Shown here one piece after another: positions 1-10,471 of a stretch of 64,000 bases of DNA. This stretch comes from Mercurialis annua (taxonomy: Eukaryota > Streptophyta > Magnoliopsida > Malpighiales > Euphorbiaceae), in assembly GCF_937616625.2 (NCBI RefSeq), contig NC_065576.1, positions 36,234,628 through 36,298,627 on the forward strand, given 5' to 3'. The notes under the pieces were generated by a model. That model ran no database searches, had not been told where the DNA came from, and was given only the letters and a program-made list of their open reading frames with translations. A program made the position numbers and the translations under genes. Every line of letters begins with the position of its first letter. Position 1 is the first letter of the stretch.

Positions 1-848
1 GCTTTATAAAAGTTCATACATAAACAAAATAATATTTATATAATTTTTAAAATTATAGCTAAATTGAAGTTTCGCGATTATTAAAATCAAATTTTTTGAC
101 TAAGTACCAGTCACAATCTAATATTTAATGCATACAATTATATGTATACCTTTCAAGTTCATGTAATTGTTCAACAATTTACGTTTGAGAAAAAAAATAT
201 TAGCGTGCTTGATGGGAAATGGGTCTTTATGGGCGACTAATTAGAAAATGTGCGAACACCCACTATTGAGAAATAAAAACATGTATGAGAGAGTTGAGCG
301 ATACACTTATGCAAAGTACTCGTAAGAAGACAAACCTAACATCTGACGAATAAAAACTTTATTAAGTCATAGAGTTGAACATCTTAATAACATAATTTTT
401 TGAAAACCTTTTGTGTTGGTAGTCGCTAATCCGGCCTTGCGTCAACCCAAACAATAGGACAAATATAACACCAATGTATTTTTTGAAAAATAAAGATAAT
501 TTTTGAAGTCCTTGTAGAGGCTTCACATTGGTGTCACGAACCAAATTCAGAGATCGTGACCCGAGACTGGGTATGGAAGTGGTAGCTCTAAAACTCATAG
601 CTAGCCTCACGGATAACCACACAATACAAATACACCTTCACAAAACCAATGCTCTGGGACAGCTGAGACTCCAACCTCAGTCTACCAGTTTATATAGCAA
701 AAATACTCGGCATAAACCCGAGACTCCAAAAACATGCGGATCATATAAATAATCCAAATCCAAAGTATAACATGCCAACATCAATATAAAACACTCGGAC
801 AAATCCGACAATAGAAAGTATAAATAACTATAAAATAAACTAGTTCTA
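1..848. repeat. Tandem SPH unit A, first segment (spacer)
   Basis: This AT-rich spacer matches 42955-43800, 46334-47049, 57452-58297 and 60830-61675 almost base for base, so it is the start (phase chosen by me) of a tandem unit of about 3.38 kb. It lies downstream of an SPH gene that would be to the left of the window. It contains no credible gene; the short frames on either strand fall in the LTR remnant from 532 or in low-complexity AT sequence. The segment ends where an Athila-like element has inserted at 849 and resumes at 13604. Confidence 0.9.
532..848 (-). mobile_element. Old chromovirus-type LTR remnant in unit A (continues 13604-13691)
   Basis: The segment begins TGTCACGAACC and runs parallel to the start of the LTRs at 15570, 31940 and 39202, sharing the words GGGTATGG, CCCATAGCTAGCC and ACATGCCAA. 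It is a degenerate LTR terminus in minus orientation that was already part of the tandem unit before amplification, because every unit carries it. A second LTR-end-like stretch follows the insertion (13604-13691, CCGCGACCAGCACTAGGG). The Athila-like element at 849 inserted into this remnant. Confidence 0.75.
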
Positions 849-2332
849 TGATAGGAGTAAAATACTCCTATATTACGAGTCTCTTTCGCATCGCTTTGAA
901 TACTTTTGTTGCATGTTTTGAGTGATTATATCGCTTATTACGTGTTTTACTGTTTCAGGATAAACGAAGCGTATGTGAAGGGTTTTGAGTCCAAAAGAGC
1001 AAAGAATCGATGATATGTGGAAGTCGAGAGAGAGATTGAAGCAAAGGGCGAAGAAAAGATCAAAGAAGCCCTTCTCCTGCATGGTCTCGATCGAGAAGCA
1101 CAATTTCACCTTGCTTCTCGATCGAGAAGAAGAGTAAAATTTGGCAGGGATTTTGGACATCAAGCTTCTCGATCGAGAAGCTGACTTTAATGAAGCTTCT
1201 CGATCGAGAAGGGCCAGAACTCAGCATTTCAAATCTGTTTTGGGTCTTGTGCTCTCTTGGCCCACTTCCACTTTTGGACAAACAAGCTTGTAATAGGATG
1301 TCTTTTATTTCCTTTTTGGGCTTTACTATATTAGGACACCTTATGTCACATTTTAGGGTAAGCCTCTTTTGTAGCAACATTTATTACTCTAGCAATTATT
1401 CCCTTAGTTGGTGACTTGTTCTTGGAGATTCCTCCATTGTTAAGGATTTTGAAGCTTTTGTTTCCAGATTTTGGGTTTTGAATTCATCTTTAATACAAGC
1501 TTAGTTATTGAATCTTCATTATCTTGTTCATGCTTTATTGTTCTTCATTGTTATTTGAGGTAAGCTTTCTCACTTTTATTATGATGATTTACTATTGCTT
1601 AGTTGTTGTTTTTACTTTAATCATGAGTAGCTAAACTCCTAGTCTAGGGGTTGTTTATGATTGCTATGTATGATTGTTAGATGATTGGTTAGGGTTGTAT
1701 GGGTTAGGGTTTTGTTGTGTTTAATGATCTTAATGCTTGGAATAAGTTAGCTCCTTATTTGATGATTTGTGTTTGATTAGTTAGGACGAGAGTTAAGCTA
1801 ATTGAATAGACCTTGTTAAACATAAGCTTAAGACCTAAATGCGCGAGAGTGATTTGGGGATTTAGCGGTTGTTTGAGTTGCGGATTAATCGGATTGATTG
1901 TTGTAGCCGACATCCACTTGTGCGAGAGTGATTTGGATTTCGACTCATTAATCAATTGTCGATTCGTCAATTTCCGGCTCGAGAGAGCGGATTTAGATAC
2001 TTTAGAACGGCTCGACCCGAACCAACACCCATATACCCGACCTATTATCTAGGAATCTCGATGGCATGATTAGCAACCCTTAGGCGCTTTTAATTATTGT
2101 TTTTAATCCGTTAGTAAATTAATCGTTTTATTCTTAATTGCTTCTTAGTCTAATCAGTGATTGTTTAATTTTAGTTCCGCTGTTATTAATCAAAAATCCA
2201 ACTACTCTTTGCTTTCCGAATTGAAAATCAAAGTCAATTTCATTCACTTTAAACCCCTTGTCTTCGTGGGATCGACATCCGACTTCCGGATTACTACGAG
2301 TTGGCATTATTGCGTGAGCATTTTTGTTAACA
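849..2332 (+). repeat. 5' LTR of Athila-like element 1
   Basis: The LTR starts TGATAGGAG and ends TTGTTAACA, and is matched along its whole length by 12115-13598. The first 23 bases contain a perfect inverted repeat (arms 851-859 and 863-871, three-base centre). Palindromes with core TCTCGATCGAGA lie at 1083-1211. The octamer CGAGAGTG occurs at 1844-1851 and 1923-1930. No protein-coding gene is supported inside it. Confidence 0.95.
1083..1211. repeat. Four-palindrome array in the 5' LTR (LTR module)
   Basis: The 16-base palindrome CTTCTCGATCGAGAAG, or a near copy, starts at 1083 (first two bases changed), 1114, 1165 and 1196, giving spacings of 31, 51 and 31 bp. The copy at 1163-1182 extends to a perfect 20-base palindrome. 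The spacer between the second and third contains TTGGCAGGGATTTT, shared with the modules at 5077 and 8549. The array lies about 235-363 bp from the LTR 5' end, on the presumptive U3 side. Function is unknown; a dyad binding site for a dimeric DNA-binding protein is possible. Confidence 0.9.
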
Positions 2333-2338
2333 AGTTTT

Positions 2339-2356
2339 TGGCGCCGTTGCCGGGGA
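2339..2356 (+). promoter_or_regulatory. Primer binding site, tRNA-Asp type (element 1)
   Basis: TGGCGCCGTTGCCGGGGA begins six bases after the 5' LTR. It matches the primer binding site commonly seen in Athila-group elements, complementary to the 3' end of tRNA-Asp. The same sequence occurs inverted at 28249-28266 in the second Athila-like element. Confidence 0.9.
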
Positions 2357-2505
2357 CTAGGTTGCGTTTAATTGATTGAAAGTATTTTGAATTTCGGTCG
2401 AGTTAGCGTTAATTTCTGTTTTTACTTTTATTGTTCATTCTTGCGTTTTCGTGATTTACGCTTGGCTCTCTTGTCTTTGTTTGTGTAGGAATTTACCCTT
2501 TGTGT

Positions 2506-5500
2506 ATGCATAATACACGGCGTGCTAATTTCCCGCTAGAACCTTTTCAAGAGGATCTCGGTAGTTACGAAAGAGGCGTGAGAAGAAGAGCCCGGATTCC
2601 TTTAGTTATGGAGGGTGACGGACATGATTATGAGGTAGAGGAAGGATTCCATCCTCTAGTGGATGAAGGGGAACAACAATATCCACCCCCTCCTCCACTT
2701 GAGAATGCGAATCAACAAAGGCAACAAGAGCGACCAAGGGAAGTTCGCCCTCGAGTGCAACCGCAAGTGCAAAATCAACCGAGGCAAACTTTGGGCGAGT
2801 TCTTCTTGCCGGATGTGGATAATGCCACGTTCGGATGTTTTGCTATGCCGGTTCAAGCGGCAACTTTTGAGATCAAGCCGAGTACTATCCAACTCTTGGA
2901 GAACCGTTGTGCTTTCTTTGGGTTGAAGCATGAGGACCCAAATGCCCATATAGCCAAGTTCTTGGGGGTCCTTAACACGTTCAAGCTTCATGGGATAACC
3001 GCGGACCAAATCAAGCTCCGGATGTTCCCTTTCTCTTTGAGGGATAAGGCTAGTTTGTGGCTTCAATCTCTACCCAATGAATCGATCCATACTTGGAGGG
3101 AGTTGGCTCAAGCTTTCCTTAACAAGTACTTTCCACATGGCAAGACAACAAAGCTAACCAAAGACATTCTCGAGTTTGTGCAATTCGACGGGGAGTCGCT
3201 CTATGAAGCTTGGGAGCGTTTTAAGGATTTACAAAGGAGTGTTCCCCATCATAAGCTTAATAAGGAGCATGTGATTCAGATTTTCTATGATGCAACGAAT
3301 GTCACCACTAGAGCGACTATTGATGCGGCTTCGGGGGGGTCTTTGATGCAAAAGACGTATGAAGAGGCTCTTGAGTTGGTAGAAAAGTTGGCCATGGTTA
3401 GTAGCACATGGGGGCCCACGGAAAGAAGGGCACCGGCTAGTCAAAAGTCGGTAATGACGCTTGACCAAGTTAGAGAGATGGAGGCTATCAAGGAAAAAAA
3501 TGCTTCACTCCAAGCACAATTGGATGCTTTGAAAAAACAAGTTGCGCCTAGAAATGCACCGGTGGCTTATGTTCAAGTCGGATGTGAGTTTTGTGGTGAT
3601 TTCAACCATTCGGGGGGAGAATGTCTAGTTACGGGGCAAGCTTTGAGTGAGCAAGTAAACTATGTCGGGGGTCAAAGACAAGCAAATGATCCTTATTCCA
3701 ACACCTACAATCCCGGGTGGAGGAATCATCCAAACTTCGGGTGGAGAAATCAAGAGGGGCAAGGCAATGCTCAAGGGTCAAATCAAGCGGGTTCAAGCTT
3801 CCAAAGCAATAATAGGCCTCCACAACAACAAGGTCACTATCAAGGAAACCCAAACCATGGGAACAATTACGGTGGAAGACCACAACATCCTCCCGGTTTT
3901 CAACAACCACGGAATACGGATGAGGGAAATGTGCTTGCCAAGGTGCTTGAGAAATTAGAAAAAATGGAGCAAAGGGAGAAGAACCAAGCTTCCACTATTC
4001 ACCATTTGGAAACTCAAATTTCTCAAATGGCTATCTCACTTCAAGGTAGAACTCAAGGAGGGTTGCCATCCACGACGGAAAATAATCCTAGAGAACATGT
4101 TAAGGCGGTAGAGCTCCGAAGTGGGAGAAACCTTGAGAAAGCAAATGGGAAGAAGCATGTTGTGGAGGAAGATGAACCCCAAATTGTGATTGATATAGCA
4201 AGCTCAAGCCAAGAAATACCAAAGGAGCGTGAGGAGGTGGCTATTGAGGTGGAAGAGCCTTATGTGAGACCGCCACCGCCACCACCGTTTGTACCACCGG
4301 TTCCATTTCCAAGCCGGTTAAGGAAAGCTCAAGGGAACGAAAAGTTTCATAAGTTCCTTGAGATTTTCAAGAAATTGCAAATTAACCTTAGCTTGGCGGA
4401 TGCACTCCGGGAGATGCCACAATATGCCAAATTCTTGAAGGATATCATTACCAACAAACGGAGTTGGGATAGTGGTGCAACGGTTCCCATTCCGGAAGTT
4501 TGTAGCTCAATCATTTTGAATGATCTACCGGCTAAGTTGAAGGACCCAGGGAGTTTTTCTATACCTTGCACTATTGGCGCTATGAGTTCTATAAATTGCT
4601 TATGTGATCTTGGTGCTAGCATTAATCTTATGCCTCTAACTCTTTTCAGGGAATTATGTGGAGATCAAACCGTGAAGAGCACCTCGATGGTACTCCAACT
4701 AGCGGATCACTCATTGAAGAGGCCGTATGGGATTGTTGAGGATGTGCTTGTGAAAGTGGATAAGTTCATATTCCCGGTTGATTTTGTGATCTTGGATTAT
4801 GCGGTGGATAAGGAATGCCCAATGATCTTAGGGCGGCCCTTTATGAACACCGGGAGAGCTTTGATTGATGTGCATGGAGGGAAATTGACCTTGCGAATCG
4901 ATGAGGAAACGGTTGAGTTCGATATGAAGAAAGCAATGAGGAGTACCATCGAGGAAGAAGAGTGCATGAGGGTTGATGTGGTAGATGAAGTTGTGAGGGA
5001 TCAAGTCGAGGAAAATGTCGAAGCATTCAACCGGGGAACGTTGGAAAAATTTGACAATTTCACCTATGCCCAGGAGCTTCTCGATCGAGAAGCACAATTA
5101 CACCTTGCTTCTCGATCGAGAAGAAGAGGTGAAATTGGCAGAGATTTCCAACCAAGAGCTTCTCGATCGAGAAGCAACTCCCAGTCCACTTCTCGATCGA
5201 GAAGCTTAGGAAGGGGGAAGATGTCGCAAGTTTCAAAGGTTGTCTTCCATTCCGATGATCTTAGTGATGCATACACCGAAGATGATGAACCTAAGCCGGA
5301 GAATTTGAGCAAGAACGATGGTGTGACTCCTCCATCCTCCGAGTTACCACCAATTGTTGAAATGAAGCCGCTTCCGGCTCATCTCCGGTATACTTTTGTG
5401 GGGGAGAATGAAACCCTACCGATAATCATCTCCAACAAGCTTTCTACGGAACAAGAAAAGAGGGTTGTGCAAGTGGTGAAAGGGCATGTGTTAGCCATGG

Positions 5501-5730
5501 GGTGGCAAATCTCCGACATTCGTGGCATAAGTCCGCAAGTGGTGATGCACAAGATCCACCTTGAGGATGAAGCCAAGCCTTGTACTCAAAGGCAAAGAAG
5601 ATTGAACCCTAATATGAAGGAGGTTGTGCACAAGGAAATAGTAAAGCTTCTAGATGCCGGGATTATTTATCCGATCTCCGTAGTGGTTGGGTTAGCCCGG
5701 TTCAATGTGTGCCTAAGAAGGGAGGAATGA
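2506..5730 (+). pseudogene. Gag-protease part of Athila-like polyprotein (element 1), frame broken before RT
   Basis: Translation from ATG 2506 (MHNTRRAN, the same start as the intact-looking copy at 28097) gives about 1,074 codons. A retrotransposon Gag core lies at about residues 145-250 (HIAKFLGVL to FKDLQR). A CCHC zinc knuckle follows near residue 362 (Cys-x2-Cys-x4-His-x4-Cys). The aspartic protease site DLGAS is near residue 700. Residues about 857-900 are an inserted Ser/Arg-rich stretch encoded by four palindromes (5077-5204), absent from element 2. Shortly after the RT region begins, the frame shifts near 5680 and stops at 5728-5730, whereas element 2 reads through the same place. 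The product would be virus-like-particle Gag and protease in the plant cell. The break is probably a mutation in this copy. Confidence 0.9.
5077..5204. repeat. Palindrome module inside the gag-pol coding sequence
   Basis: Four perfect copies of CTTCTCGATCGAGAAG start at 5077, 5108, 5159 and 5189 (spacings 31, 51, 30). The spacers resemble those of the LTR module: CACAATTACACCTT against CACAATTTCACCTT, and GAAATTGGCAGAGATTT against AAAATTTGGCAGGGATTT. It is in frame with gag-pol and encodes LLDREA and SRSRS words. The corresponding place in element 2 (about 25,550-25,600) has no such module, so it was gained in this family or lost in the other. Confidence 0.9.
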
Positions 5731-8252
5731 CGGTAGTGGAGAACGAGAAAGGGGAACAAATCTCTACACGAACGGTTACCGGGTGGAGAGTTTGTATTGA
5801 CTATCGAAGGTTGAACGCGGAGACTCGGAAGGACCACTACCCGCTACCATTCATCGATCAAATGCTTGAAAGGGTGGCGGGCCACAAATACTATTGCTTT
5901 CTCGATGGATATTCCGGCTACAACCAAATCTTGATCTTTCCGGATGACCAAGAGAAAACAACGTTCACATGTCCCTATGGTACTTTTGCGTACCGACGAA
6001 TGCCCTTCGGTTTATGCAACGCACCCGCCACATTTCAAAGATGCATGACCTCGATATTCAATGATATGGTGGAAGATATAATGGAGGTATTCATGGACGA
6101 TTTTTCCGTTTTTGGTGACTCGTTTGATGGTTGTTTGGCGAATCTTGAGCGTGTTTTAGCACGGTGTGAGGAGACCAACTTGGTGCTTAATTGGGAGAAA
6201 TGCCATTTCATGGTAGAAGAGGGAATTGTGCTCGGGCATAGAATCTCGGAAGCGGGTATTGAGGTAGATAGGGCAAAGACAGAGGTTATAGAGAAGTTGG
6301 TGGCTCCGGTGACGGTTAAAGGAGTCCGGGCGTTTTTGGGCCACGCGGGTTTCTATCGCCGGTTCATCAAGGATTTCTCATCCATTGCGAGGCCATTAAC
6401 GAGTTTGCTAGTAAAGGATGCCCTATTTGAGTTCACCAAGGAATGTCAAGAGGCTTTTGAGAAATTGAAGGAGGCCCTTGTGACCGCTCCTATTATTTCA
6501 TCTCCGGATTGGAACTTGCCTTTTGAGCTTATGTGTGATGCAAGCGATCAAGCCTTGGGATGTGTATTGGGTCAACGGAAGGACAAGAAAGTGCATGTGA
6601 TCTATTATGCAAGTCGGACAATGGCGGGGGCCCAACTCAACTACACCACTACCGAAAAGGAAATGTTGGCGGTAGTTTTTGCTTTGGATAAATTTCGGCA
6701 ATACTTGCTTGGGTCCAAGTGTATCATCTACACCGACCATGCCGCTTTGAAATACCTCTTTACCAAGCAAGATGCCAAGCCAAGACTAATCCGATGGATC
6801 CTCCTAATGCAAGAATTCGACATCGAGATTCGGGATAAAAAGGGCACGGAGAATGTGGTGGCGGACCATTTGTCAAGATTCGAGAATCCGGAGCCAATTC
6901 CTCTCGGTATGGAAATCAACGAGTGGTTTCCGGACGAAACGCTTATGGTGATCCGGGAAATGGAAACTCCATGGTATGCCGACATTGCTAACTTCCTTTC
7001 ATCTAAGGTAATGCCTCCGGATTTGACGCACCATCAAAGGAAGAAGTTCCTTTCCGATGCTAAGAGGTTTCTTTGGGATGAGCCGTATTTGTTTAAGGAG
7101 TGTGGAGACGGAATGTTGCGGCGTTGTGTCGCTTTGAAGGAAATGATGCCCATCTTGGAGGCTTGTCATACATCCGATTACGCCGGTCATTATGGAGTGG
7201 CGAGGACCGCCGCCAAGGTGTTGGAGAGCGGATTCTTTTGGCCTACCTTATTCCGTGATGCTAAGGACTTTGTGAGCCATTGTGATAGGTGCCAACGGGT
7301 TGGGAACATTTCTAAAAGGGATGAGATGCCGTTGACTTCCGTGCAAGAGGTAGAGATCTTCGATGTTTGGGGGATTGACTTCATGGGTCCCTTTCCGATG
7401 TCGCATGGGAACTTATATATTTTAGTTGGCGTATGTTACGTATCGAAATGGGTGGAAGCGGAAGCTCTACCTACCAATGACGCCAAGGTAGTTTTGAAGT
7501 TCCTCAAGAGGTTGATGAATCGGTTCGGCACCCCACGAGTTATTATTAGCGACGGTGGATCTCATTTTTGCAACCGGCAATTCGATGCATTAATGAAGAA
7601 GTACAATGTGTATCACCGGGTTGCTACCCCCTATCATCCGCAAACAAGTGGGCAAGTTGAGGTCTCTAACCGGGAGTTGAAGCGAATATTGGAGAAGACG
7701 GTGAATGGGACTCGCAAGGATTGGAGTTTGAAGCTTGACGATGCATTATGGGCATATCGCACGGCATTTAAAACGCCGTTAGGTATGACCCCTTATCGCA
7801 TTGTGTATGGGAAAGCATGTCATCTACCCTTGGAATTAGAGCACCGGGCCTATTGGGCGATTAAAAAGTTGAATTTTGATCTAAAAGCGGCGGGGGAAAA
7901 ACGCTTGTTGCAATTGAATGAATTGGAGGAATTCCGGTTCTTGGCATATGAGAATGCGAAGCTTTACAAGGAGAAGACCAAGCGGTGGCACGATGCCCAC
8001 ATTTCCCCTAAAACTTTCGAAGTTGGAACGTATGTATTGGTGTATAATTCGAGGTTGAGATTGTTTCCGGGAAAGCTTAAGTCCCGATGGAGTGGACCAT
8101 TTAAGATTCGGAGTGTGGCGAATCATGGTGCCATTGAGTTGGAGAATCAAGGAGGTGAAACGTTTAAGGTCAACGGACACCGTTGCAAGCCTTACTTGGG
8201 GCCTTTAACGGATCAAAAGGGGGAACAATGTTATCTCGACCCCGCCTCATGA
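5682..8252 (+). pseudogene. Reverse transcriptase-RNase H-integrase part of Athila-like polyprotein (element 1)
   Basis: This frame continues gag-pol after the one-base break near 5680 and has no independent start codon. RT motifs are VCIDYRRLN (from 5788), [23 protein letters not shown] and the catalytic FMDD box (near 6090). RNase H follows with [11 protein letters not shown] and [10 protein letters not shown]. The integrase has an HHCC zinc-binding region (CHTSDYAGH to HCDRCQR, about 7165-7290), then the catalytic core with D in [10 protein letters not shown] in ISDGGSHF and E in SGQVEVSN. The C-terminal GPFKIRSV region ends at TGA 8250-8252. All catalytic residues appear present, so the frameshift is the only obvious lesion. 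Such enzymes copy the element RNA and insert the cDNA into chromosomes. Confidence 0.92.
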
Positions 8253-9109
8253 GTTCTACAAGCAAGAACGGTCGAGCTTTTGACTTAAAACAAGCGCACT
8301 TGGGAGGCATTCCCAAGCGGTTAGTTTTTCCTTCTTTTTACTTATTTCTTTCGTTTTAGTTATTTACTTTGGGAAATTTTCATTTTTTTGAATTAGTTTA
8401 GTTGTGTTTATATCGTTTGTTCTCTTTAATGCCGGGGTGTTCATGTTGTTGATGTGTAGAAAATAGAAACGCACGGAGCTCATTTGAGTTGGGAAGCATT
8501 GGACAAGACTTAATGAAGTTTTGAAAGAAGTTGTGCAGAAATCAGGGGCTTCTCGATCGAGAAGCCATTTTTGCCTATGCTTCTCGATCGAGAAGAGAAG
8601 GGAAAATTGGCAGGGAATTTCTTCAAGGAGCTTCTCGATCGAGAAGCCATTTTTGCCCATGCTTCTTGATCGAGAAGAGAAGGGAAAATTGGCAGGGAAT
8701 TCCTTCAAGGAGCTTCTCGATCGAGAAGCTAGTTTAAATGGTGCTTCTCGATCGAGAAGCATGAAGATTCTGAATTTGAATTTCGAATTTTTTGCCAATT
8801 TTGTCTTCCCTAGGTCCAACATTTGCACATGGGGGTGTGAGGTGGTGCATTCTAGGCCCTTGGATACATCAAACACAAAGCACAAGAAAAGGAATGTCAT
8901 TTTCAAGGAATATTCAAAATTCAAAATTGAATTTCTATCTTTAAAAAAGCCCCAACACTTCATCTTCTTCCTTCATCTTTTCCATCTCAAGCAAAACACC
9001 ATAACCTCTTCTCTCTTCAAGCAAAATTCGGCCACCCCTATCACCACCTAAACCACCACCAAACTTCAACCTAAACACATATTTACCCACCCTTTTGCCT
9101 ATAGTTATC
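8253..9109 (+). other. Non-coding spacer between pol and ORF3 of element 1
   Basis: This stretch of about 860 bp holds the six-palindrome array (8549-8759) and a pyrimidine- and adenine-rich leader before ORF3. No frame of length or composition like the neighbours is present. It may contain the splice acceptor or promoter that would express ORF3, but I cannot point to a specific site. Confidence 0.7.
8549..8759. repeat. Six-palindrome array with 31/51-bp alternating spacing
   Basis: CTTCTCGATCGAGAAG starts at 8549, 8580, 8631, 8662 (one base changed), 8713 and 8744. Spacings are exactly 31, 51, 31, 51 and 31 bp. Part of the array is an 82-bp tandem duplication (8548-8629 and 8630-8711, about three differences). 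The spacer word ATTGGCAGGGAATT recalls the LTR and coding modules. The copy at 8711-8730 is a 20-base perfect palindrome. Confidence 0.93.
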
Positions 9110-10471
9110 ATGGCTGGAACCTCGAGGGCAAGCAAAGGAAAGTCCGCCGCCACCGCACCCGCCCCCGTTCCGAGACCTCTCCGAGGAAAGAAGAAGACCG
9201 CCTCCGGTGCATCAGTTGTGGGACCCAACACACCGGGTTCCCTCACAAGGAAATATGAAGCACCCTTCGAGATCCGCTCCGACGAGGAAGGCAAGCGTTT
9301 CCTAGAATTGAAGAGCCAAAAATTCGCCATTCCCTATCAAATTAATTGGGAAGATATGGGCCGTTTGGGGCTAATCGAAGAAGTGGAGCAATACTTGGAA
9401 CCGTTGGGTGTGCTCACACTCGCTAAAGCGCCGGAGGTAGGGTATGAGGAATTGACTTGGGAGTTTTTCACAAGTCTTAAATTGGAGGAAGGGTACTCCA
9501 ATTCGTTAATCGTAAGGTTGTTTGGAGTGGAATACGAATTAGGGGTATCCGCTCTAAAAAGGAAGCACGGAATGAAGGCGGATGGATTGTGCACCAACCC
9601 GAGGCAATTTGACTACAAAGGAGTGTGGAAAGAGGTATCGGACTTGGAGGGCTATCAAGCGAAGACGGCCAAGGTGAACGACATCAAGGATACCGCTCTT
9701 GTGGTGGCGGTGAAATGGCTTGGCCATACTTTCGGGGGGCGTCACGAGTACAACAAGGTGGGGGAAACCGAGGTTGTGATGATGAATGCTATGATGCATC
9801 CCGAGGTGGCCGATTATCGGATTGACTCCGCCAACCGCCTAATTACCACTTTTCTCGATGTTCCGGAGGCGGGCACAAAGCTCGGTTTTGGATGGTTGGT
9901 CACCCGAATAGCAAAAGAATTTGGTGTCCCCAACGAGAAGTTCGAAGGACTCACACCGATACCGTCTCGCTCCATTGATATCAAGCATCTTGACAAGGCC
10001 GGGTATGTTCACAAAGGGAATGTTGTTCCCTATTTCAAACGAGGCCCATGGCTAAAGGCGCACGGGCAAGAAGCGGCGCGACAAGCGGAATTCGGAGGTC
10101 AAGGTGGAGAAGAAGAGCATGGCGAGGAGGGTGATCAAGAGCTTGATCAAGAACAACCGGCACCTAGAAGAGAAAAGGAGCCGGTAAGAAGAAGAGAGAA
10201 AGCAACGGAGGAACCGGAGGTTCAAGAAGAAGGGGCCCAATGGGGCCAACCATGGGCCACTAGCTCACATGGGGGAAGTAGCTTTGAGGATGAACAACGC
10301 CAATTTATGGCGGAGCAAAGGAGAATTTGGAACGAAACTAGATATGAAATGAAGCGGCTCCGTCATAGGCAAAGAAGGGAAGCGGAAAAATTGCAAGCAT
10401 ACTTCAATGCCCAAGGAGGGCCCCACTACCCGTCACCTACTCCATCCCCCGAACCCCCGGCGTTCGACTAG
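9110..10471 (+). CDS. Athila-type third ORF (453 aa, plant retrotransposon-specific protein)
   Basis: The frame starts at ATG 9110 (MAGTSRASKGKS) and ends at TAG 10469-10471. The N terminus is basic and Ala/Pro-rich. A globular region at about residues 45-300 begins KYEAPFEIRS and includes WEDMGRLG and WLGHTFGGRHEYNK. An acidic, Glu/Gln-rich linker follows (about 315-385), then a charged probable coiled coil (about 395-430) and a Pro/Ser tail (PSPTPSPEPPAFD). Element 2 encodes the same architecture at 20553-21869. From memory it resembles the plant-specific Athila ORF family rather than a classical envelope: I see no signal peptide or membrane segment. Its role is unknown. It could be expressed from a spliced or internal transcript. 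The frame is intact here. Confidence 0.85.
   Translation: MAGTSRASKGKSAATAPAPVPRPLRGKKKTASGASVVGPNTPGSLTRKYEAPFEIRSDEEGKRFLELKSQKFAIPYQINWEDMGRLGLIEEVEQYLEPLGVLTLAKAPEVGYEELTWEFFTSLKLEEGYSNSLIVRLFGVEYELGVSALKRKHGMKADGLCTNPRQFDYKGVWKEVSDLEGYQAKTAKVNDIKDTALVVAVKWLGHTFGGRHEYNKVGETEVVMMNAMMHPEVADYRIDSANRLITTFLDVPEAGTKLGFGWLVTRIAKEFGVPNEKFEGLTPIPSRSIDIKHLDKAGYVHKGNVVPYFKRGPWLKAHGQEAARQAEFGGQGGEEEHGEEGDQELDQEQPAPRREKEPVRRREKATEEPEVQEEGAQWGQPWATSSHGGSSFEDEQRQFMAEQRRIWNETRYEMKRLRHRQRREAEKLQAYFNAQGGPHYPSPTPSPEPPAFD

Noticed and set aside
1060..1414. Open frames rich in SRSRS, LLDRE and FSIEK words in the LTRs (both strands)
   Set aside because: The words are translations of the DNA palindrome in different frames; only the copy inside gag-pol is embedded in a real coding frame.
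5670..5730. Programmed ribosomal frameshift between gag-protease and RT
   Set aside because: Element 2 reads through the same place in one frame, and no slippery heptamer is visible, so a one-base mutation is the simpler explanation.
8549..8759. CRISPR array (short palindromic repeats with regular spacing)
   Set aside because: This is plant nuclear DNA inside an LTR retrotransposon; spacings alternate 31/51 with related spacers, repeats are 16 bp, and no cas genes are present.
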